A DNA stretch of 64,000 bases, taken from contig CP020563.1 in NCBI GenBank assembly GCA_002082585.1, positions 986,001 through 1,050,000 of the forward strand. Reading direction: 5' to 3'. Within the stretch, counting starts at the first letter, position 1; each line of letters opens with the position of its first letter. Both the position numbers and the translations under genes were made by a program. The DNA is from Kitasatospora albolonga. GTDB taxonomy: Bacteria; Actinomycetota; Actinomycetes; Streptomycetales; Streptomycetaceae. Below the pieces are notes generated by a model. The model searched no databases and was not told where the DNA came from. It was given only the letters and a program-made list of their open reading frames with translations. This document shows, piece after piece, positions 58,851 to 64,000 of the stretch.

Positions 58851-60377
58851 TCAGTGGACCTCCCGCACTCTCGCAGCGGTCCGCTCGGCGAGCTCGCGGA
58901 TGCCGTTCGCGGCGTTCTCCGAGAGCTCGCCGAGTATGGCGTCGGCGGCCGTGAGGAAGGCCCGGGCCTCCTCGGGGCGGCCCGCGTCAGCCAGGGCGAG
59001 GGTGAGCCGGTAGTGCTCCTCGGCGATGTAGCGGCCGAGGTTGACCTGCTGCCAGCAGCGCAGTGAGTCGTCGCCCGGGGTGGCCAGGGCGGCGCGCACG
59101 GCGGCCAGGCTGTCCGCTGCCTGCGGCAGCCGGCCCGCCTCCCGCTCCAGGCGGGCCAGGGTGCACCGGGCCGAGGCCCGGTCCCATGCTGTCTCCTGAA
59201 GGGCGGCGTACAGGTGCTGGGCGCGCAGCGCCTGGGGAAGGTCGCCGAGTTCCTCGAAGTCCCGGGCGAGCCCGCTCAGCGGAGCCGTGTCCAGGCTGTG
59301 GGGCGCCTCGGGGCGGCGGAGTCTGCTCTGGTCCATGAAGATGTTGTCGAGTTCGCGGATCAGCGTGATCCGCGCGAGGTCCGTCATCCCCTGGTCCCGC
59401 GCCAGGTCGGTCCATGTGGAGACCGGCTCGTCCGACGGGTCCGTCCCGAACGTCGACTCGTCGAGTGCCCGCGCCCACTGTTGCAACTCGTCCGCGCTTG
59501 CACCCGGTTCCGGCATACCGCCCAGGCCGCACGCCGTGTCGAAATCCGTCTCCCGGACCTCAAGCAGCAGGGGCAGATCTCCGGTGTCCCCGCGCAGCCC
59601 CACCAGCACGGCCGCGAGCCGCAGTTCGTGCGTCATCGACGACCGTGTCTCGTGCCGCAGCAGGTGCCGCAGCAACTCCAGATCGCCCTCGGCGCGGTCG
59701 AACTGCGCGGCCCGGAGAGTGATCCGGCGCCGCACCGGGTCCTCGGCGACTTCACGCCATGCTGTGCGGTCGCCCTCCCGCAGCCGGGCGAGATCGGCGC
59801 GGCCCGCCGCGAGCACTGGCTCCCACAGCGGGGGACCGGCCGGGCCTATCCGGTCGTACGCACACCCCTCATCCGCGTTGAGCAGTACGAAGTCCGGCTC
59901 GGTACGCAGCAGCGCGGCACGTAGCCTGCCGACCAGCTCGACCGGGGAACGTTTCGGGAAGCCAAGCGCCGCACGGAGCTCGGCCCGCTTCTCGTCGATT
60001 CCGTAGCATTCACGGATCTCGTCCTCAGTCTCCGCGACGCACGCCAGGATCTTCTCCTCGCCGTCGTCTGGCGACAGACGTGTGTAGTCGCGCCAGCCGG
60101 GCAGGCCGATCACGAGCTCCAGGGTCTCGTCGACGCTGGAGCCGATGATCCCCGCGGCGCCCTCCGAGTCGGCGTAGAGCACTGAGCCGTCCGCGCACAC
60201 GAAGTACGTACCGCCGGTATCGTCCCCGGCTACCGTCTCCAGCGGCCCGCCCGAGGCGAGGCGGACCTCCTCGACATGGCCGTGGGCGGCGCGGTCCAGG
60301 TCGAAGTCGAAGGGGAAGGCAGCCAGTTCGGCCAGGCGGCGGTCCTGCCGCAGCAGCCATAGCGCGCGATCGGTCAT
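58851..60377 (-). CDS. Large hypothetical protein, helical-repeat C-terminus
   Basis: 508 residues. The N-terminal 150 residues (ETVAGDDTGGTYFVCADGSV, SSVDETLELVIGLPGWRDYT) resemble a SUKH/SMI1-like fold found in many uncharacterised streptomycete proteins. The C-terminal 200 residues look like TPR-type helical pairs (ARDFEELGDLPQALRAQHLY, LARLEREAGRLPQAADSLAA, LTLALADAGRPEEARAFLTA). SUKH-like domains occur in toxin-immunity systems, so an immunity role is conceivable. ATG 60377; intact despite debris on both sides. Confidence 0.7.
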   Translation of the reverse strand: MTDRALWLLRQDRRLAELAAFPFDFDLDRAAHGHVEEVRLASGGPLETVAGDDTGGTYFVCADGSVLYADSEGAAGIIGSSVDETLELVIGLPGWRDYTRLSPDDGEEKILACVAETEDEIRECYGIDEKRAELRAALGFPKRSPVELVGRLRAALLRTEPDFVLLNADEGCAYDRIGPAGPPLWEPVLAAGRADLARLREGDRTAWREVAEDPVRRRITLRAAQFDRAEGDLELLRHLLRHETRSSMTHELRLAAVLVGLRGDTGDLPLLLEVRETDFDTACGLGGMPEPGASADELQQWARALDESTFGTDPSDEPVSTWTDLARDQGMTDLARITLIRELDNIFMDQSRLRRPEAPHSLDTAPLSGLARDFEELGDLPQALRAQHLYAALQETAWDRASARCTLARLEREAGRLPQAADSLAAVRAALATPGDDSLRCWQQVNLGRYIAEEHYRLTLALADAGRPEEARAFLTAADAILGELSENAANGIRELAERTAARVREVH

Positions 60378-60450
60378 GTCACAGAAAGTAGCACCGCCCG
60401 CTGACAACGGACTCGCGGCTTCTGTAGGAGGCCGTGCGGATAAAGCGCGG

Positions 60451-60986
60451 TTATGGTCGACGGTTCGTGCGTTCGCCCCAGCGGTGGGTCGTCCATGCCT
60501 GCCGGATCAGACTACGCACGGTGATGATCGTGTCGGCGAGGTCGAAGAATGCGTCGATGACGTGGTGCGCCGCTCGTAGCAGCGGGCGAGGCGGCAGAAG
60601 GCGTTCTGCCAGGCATGGGTGCGTTCGACATGCCAACGCCTACTGGCCTGGATGGGCGCTTTCTCACCTTTGTGTGCGATGCGTCCGTGCAGGTCGCGTT
60701 CGCTGAGTAGCGTGCGGGTCTTGTCCAAGTCGTAGTCGGCGGCCGAGCAGGTCGTGTCGGCGATCGCCTCGTAAGAACAGCCGAAGCGCAGCAGTTGAAG
60801 GAGCTCGTCGAAGATGATCCGGTCGCTGATGCGTCGGCGGTGGCAGCCGAGTGGACGGTCCGGGTGGAACTCGGGGCGCTCCGAAAGGAGTGCCACGAAT
60901 TGGTCCCAGAGCGGTTCGGTGAGCCTTGGTGGCAGCGCGGGCACAGGTCTCCTCGTGATCACGGAGCGTCGCAACTCAATGATCAC
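60451..60986 (-). pseudogene. Decayed IS5-family transposase
   Basis: N-terminus intact (PVPALPPRLTEPLWDQFVAL, DRIIFDELLQLLRFGCSYEA), then an internal deletion that removes most of the catalytic core: after IADTTCSAA it jumps to DLDKTRTLLSERDLHGRIAH. It resumes as WHVERTHAWQNAFCRLARCY and then shifts frame to IDAFFDLADTIITVRSLIRQ. Not functional. I could not define terminal inverted repeats. Confidence 0.85.
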
Positions 60987-61061
60987 CGGGACCTGTGCCT
61001 GTTCTGTTGCCGGGCCCCCAAACCACGCCTGTCCACGCGACCTCCAAGTGTTGTTCCGTGA

Positions 61062-61345
61062 ATGACCAGTGATCTCGGATTCGCCTGCTCGTGCTGTGGC
61101 GCCCCCCCTGGGCCACCCATGAACTACATGGCCGAAGCCCCAGCTGTCTGGGATGCGACCTTCGCTGACGCCGACGACTGCCTGCTCTCGTCAGACCAGT
61201 GCGTGATCCAGGCGCAGCACTACTTCGTCAAGGCTTGATCGAGATACCGGTGATCGGTAGCGACGAGGTGTTCTCCTGGGGCGCCTGGGTCTCCCTCAGT
61301 CGCGAGAACTTCTCCCGCGCGGCGGACGTGTGGGAGACACCGGCA
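61062..61345 (+). pseudogene. Frameshifted DUF2199 gene
   Basis: The first frame (ATG 61062 to TGA 61238) reads DLGFACSCCGAPPGPPMNYM and DDCLLSSDQCVIQAQHYFVK, then stops. One base on, the frame GLIEIPVIGSDEVFSWGAWV SLSRENFSRAADVWE continues the family pattern. A single missing G around 61231-61233 explains the break. The last third is absent. 61346-61676 has only unrecognisable fragments. Confidence 0.75.
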
Positions 61346-61676
61346 CGAAGATCAAGGGCAGTGCCGTCGATGAGCTGGACCTTGACGGGTTCGAGCCGGT
61401 ACCTGAGGTCCAGGGCCTCGCTGACACCTGGTGGCGGGGCAGGGATTCGCTGGTCGCCGTCCACCGCGGCGAAGCCTCAGGCTTTGACGCCCCCCACTTG
61501 CTGAGGGCCCATGTCTACGGCGGGCTCGATGCATGGGGCCTCAACGGCAGTTGACACACACATGGCCGAGCTCTCCGGGCTGGTGCCGTCAGCTGGGCAG
61601 CTCAGGTGGTGCCGTTCGCCGAGTGCGGTGCGCGGTCCGCTGCCGCGCTGTCGACCGCGCCGTCCGCCCGGCGGGA

Positions 61677-62414
61677 TCATCCGCCGAGCGTGGTCGGGCC
61701 GAGTCCGGACGGCAGTTGGCGCACCGCCACGGCCACGGCCTCCTGCGCTGTGGCGAATCGGTCGCCATCCTGGCTCATGAGCCCGCGTACTCCGTACGTG
61801 CCGTCACTGCCGGCGCTCAGGATCGGCCCGACCAGGGTCAGGGCCGGGCGGGTGCTGGTCGAGAAGCGCAGGGCCCAGTGGCTGGTGAAGGGGTAGAGAG
61901 CGCGCAGCGCCGGAGCGGCGTACGCCGCCTCGATCAAGTTGTGGTGCGTCTCCTGCCAGTCGGTGTCCAGTTCGGCCGCCTCCTTGCGCAGGTGCTGCCA
62001 TTCGGATTCCGTCAGACGCGCGGGATCGTTGTCGGGCACCTCGAACCGGCCGGTCAGGTGCGCGAAGGGGGCCACCTGGCGGATGCCGTCGAGGGGTACC
62101 CCGTCGTGCCACGCCCGGGCGGCTCCGGCGATCTGCGCCAGGTCGTCCGTCCTGCCGTCGACGAGAGCCATGCCCTGGAACGCTTCCTCGCCCCTGATGG
62201 ACCACCCCCGTTCATACGACCACGCGCTGATCACCAGGAGCTTGCGGTGCGGCAGGGTGCTTTCGACGGCCACGTGGCTCAGGGGAGCGGAATCGGAGGA
62301 CATGAGGGGGACGGCATCGAGGCAGCCGTCCCCCTCCGCGCGGAGTGCTGCGGCGAGGTCGCCGCAGGCCGCGATGTCGGGGTACAGGACGGCGGGATCG
62401 GGAGGAGTGGGCAC
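61677..62414 (-). CDS. DUF6193-like protein (natural-product associated family)
   Basis: 245 residues. Phrases such as DIAACGDLAAALRAEGDGCL, KLLVISAWSYERGWSIRGEE, DDLAQIAGAARAWHDGVPLD and YPFTSHWALRFSTSTRPALT match my recollection of the DUF6193 family, listed in public annotation as natural-product-biosynthesis associated. No reaction known. GTG 62414 is the likely start (the longer frame to 62624 is poor). Downstream on the same strand of the large edge gene, 214 bp apart. Confidence 0.65.
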   Translation of the reverse strand: MPTPPDPAVLYPDIAACGDLAAALRAEGDGCLDAVPLMSSDSAPLSHVAVESTLPHRKLLVISAWSYERGWSIRGEEAFQGMALVDGRTDDLAQIAGAARAWHDGVPLDGIRQVAPFAHLTGRFEVPDNDPARLTESEWQHLRKEAAELDTDWQETHHNLIEAAYAAPALRALYPFTSHWALRFSTSTRPALTLVGPILSAGSDGTYGVRGLMSQDGDRFATAQEAVAVAVRQLPSGLGPTTLGG

Positions 62415-62628
62415 GGCTCCTGATTGTGCCCGAGTCGCCGATTCCCTCAGCGGCTGGGGTGGGTGGACGGGACATAGGGAGGGAGGCAGGCAGGTCCGGA
62501 CCCTGGTCGAACAGGTCGTACGTTTCCTGCCTTGGTTTCCCGGACCAGCCCTCCGCCACGGCGCGGACGCCCCGGGGCCGTCGCCGCTTTCCTCGACGGC
62601 CCCGGTCCGCCCGCACGGTGGCAATCGC

Positions 62629-64000
62629 TCACAGCAGCGCCGCGGCGATGTCCTCGACCGTCGACACGGGGACGAGCTCCGATGCGGCCGGTGTCCGTAC
62701 GTCGGCGTCGGCGTACCAGCCCGAGCCGTGGACCACCACGTCCCGGCCCGCCTCGACCAGTCCTCGGTCGACGGCGTTGAACACTCCGGTCAGCGCCATG
62801 ACCAGCGACCATTCGCGCAGCGCCCGCGGATCGGCCGGCAGGGGGCGCGGGTGGTCCGCGGTCCTGTCCCGCAGTGCCGCGTAGCGTTCGAGGCACTCGT
62901 GGCGCGAGATCACGATGCCGTCGCCGCCGTGCCGGGTGATGATGGCGTTCATCGCCGGTGAGGTGGCCGGGCGGTGGGTGTAGAAGGTCGGGTCGAGGAT
63001 CTCGTCGACCGCTTCGGTGACCCCGGGGAAGCGCGGGTCCGCCTCCTGCCGCCACAGTCCGTCGGCGCCGCGCCCGTAGTGCGGCAGTCCGGCCCGGTCG
63101 AAGCTGCCCCGGCGCAGGCTGAGCACCATGTCGGGGGTCCCCAGGTGCTGGACGAGCAGGGTCGCCGGGCGGCTCTCCGGGCGCGTCGTCCCGGCGGCCT
63201 CCAGCACGTCCCGGCCCGCGTGGTAGCCGAGCATCCCGAACGCGCTCGACACCGCGTGGGCGTGCAGCCTCGGCCGGGCGGCGTCGGTCGGGTCCGCGTC
63301 CTGCTCGAAGAAGGCCCGCGCGGTGTCGGCGACGACGTAGTTGCGCAGGTCCATCGAGTACCACAGGTTCACACCGTGGCGCCGCTTGAGGTCCGCCGCG
63401 TAGGTGTCGGTGAACTGCCGGGCCAGCGCCTTGACGTCCTCGGCGCGCTCGCCGTCGTACACCATCAGCGGGTTGCGGGACCGGAGTTCCGCGTCCTCGC
63501 TCAGGCCGCCGGTCCGCAGCTTGGAGCGGCCCGAGGCCGGGGCCAGGGTGGCGATCCGCAGCTGGTCGGGGGTGGCGAGGCCCGCGGCCAGGGCCCGTGC
63601 GACGGCGTCGCGGAGCGCGGTGCCCTTGTTCGCCGACGTGGGGGTGAAGATCATGACCGGCTCGCCCGTACGGCGGATGTACTCCACGGCGCGGGCGACG
63701 ATCAGCAGGGAGGGGAAGGTCTTGGTGGTGTGCGTGCCGGGGTTGCCCGCCAGGTCCAGCAGGACCAGCCGGTGGCTGTCGTACGTACCCAGCTCCCGCC
63801 ACTGGGCCCGGGCCGGTTCGAAGAACTCGCGGACGGCGGCGTCCGGTTCGGGCAGCGCGAAGCCCGGGGCGAAGGCGCCCGGTTCGGTGACCGGCGCCGG
63901 GTCGTCCACCAGGGCGGCCACGGCCTGCGGCAGCCGTTCGTAGTAGTCGAGGATCAGGTTGCGTTCGGCTGTGGGTACGGTGGCTGCGGTGGTCGTGGTC
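62629..64000 (-). CDS. DUF6002-like protein, possibly PLP-enzyme fold, 5' end at window edge
   Basis: At least 456 codons, open to the edge. The sequence begins TTTTAATVPTAERNLILDYY; base 64000 would be the third base of the preceding codon and is compatible with an ATG just outside. HTTKTFPSLLIVARAVEYIR and MIFTPTSANKGTALRDAVAR look like the substrate/PLP region of threonine-synthase-like (fold type II) enzymes, where the Lys would bind PLP. I recall the family as DUF6002 in Streptomyces. A role in specialised metabolism together with the downstream DUF6193-like gene is plausible. Confidence 0.65.
   Translation of the reverse strand, partial: TTTTAATVPTAERNLILDYYERLPQAVAALVDDPAPVTEPGAFAPGFALPEPDAAVREFFEPARAQWRELGTYDSHRLVLLDLAGNPGTHTTKTFPSLLIVARAVEYIRRTGEPVMIFTPTSANKGTALRDAVARALAAGLATPDQLRIATLAPASGRSKLRTGGLSEDAELRSRNPLMVYDGERAEDVKALARQFTDTYAADLKRRHGVNLWYSMDLRNYVVADTARAFFEQDADPTDAARPRLHAHAVSSAFGMLGYHAGRDVLEAAGTTRPESRPATLLVQHLGTPDMVLSLRRGSFDRAGLPHYGRGADGLWRQEADPRFPGVTEAVDEILDPTFYTHRPATSPAMNAIITRHGGDGIVISRHECLERYAALRDRTADHPRPLPADPRALREWSLVMALTGVFNAVDRGLVEAGRDVVVHGSGWYADADVRTPAASELVPVSTVEDIAAALL

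Overview
This is a very GC-rich actinobacterial chromosome segment, almost certainly from a Streptomyces. It carries ssgB (a sporulation-division gene specific to morphologically complex actinomycetes), the arg cluster in the order argC-argJ-argB-argD-argR, GTG/TTG starts, many 4-bp stop/start overlaps and a penultimate TTA codon in one small gene. From memory, the order of its core genes resembles the thrS to arg region of the S. coelicolor chromosome (about SCO1530 to SCO1580).

Layout. 1-7.8 kb: partial membrane protein, HIT hydrolase, potassium channel, thrS, a translationally coupled pair ending in DUF4365, and a DnaQ-type exonuclease. 7.8-11.3 kb: two identical tRNA-Val(CAC) genes flanking a huge polytopic membrane protein, then a PGPGW-type membrane protein. 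11.4-17.3 kb: ssgB, a CGNR zinc-finger regulator, a TTA-containing small membrane protein, a DsbA-like protein, a double GNAT protein and pabB-pabC (p-aminobenzoate). 17.4-17.9 kb: tRNA array Gly-Cys-Val-Val-Val. 18-22.9 kb: zinc-ribbon protein, APH-like kinase, small membrane protein, Ser/Thr kinase and an SpoU methyltransferase. 23-30 kb: cobalamin genes (a cobA/cysG type, a BluB-CobT fusion with a roughly 650-residue disordered N-terminus, cobL). 30-33.9 kb: GNAT and the methionine importer metN-metI-metQ, preceded by a candidate Cys/Met leader peptide. 34-38.4 kb: small membrane proteins, GNAT, sigma factor, glycerophosphodiester phosphodiesterase and an acyltransferase.

38.4-46.5 kb is an antibiotic-resistance block: MarR plus MFS, TetR plus DHA2-type MFS, and divergently a Rox-type rifamycin monooxygenase followed by a HelR/HelD-like RNA polymerase-associated helicase. 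A rifamycin-associated-element-like inverted repeat lies upstream of rox. Rox would destroy the drug and HelR would clear it from RNA polymerase. This is the most interesting system in the window; its parts belong to described families, so the novelty lies in the arrangement.

46.5-56.3 kb: aldo/keto reductase and arginine biosynthesis (argH, argG, argR, argD, argB, argJ, argC), with consensus-like promoters overlapped by ARG-box-like sequences at argC and argG. 56.3-64 kb is an accessory, decaying region: fragments of a possible transposition accessory gene, a group II intron reverse transcriptase, two IS5-family transposases and a frameshifted DUF2199 gene, interspersed with orphan genes. 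It ends with a DUF6193-like gene and a large gene cut at the window edge that may belong to a specialised-metabolism locus. Coordinates were read by eye; start codons are best guesses from ribosome binding sites and family knowledge.
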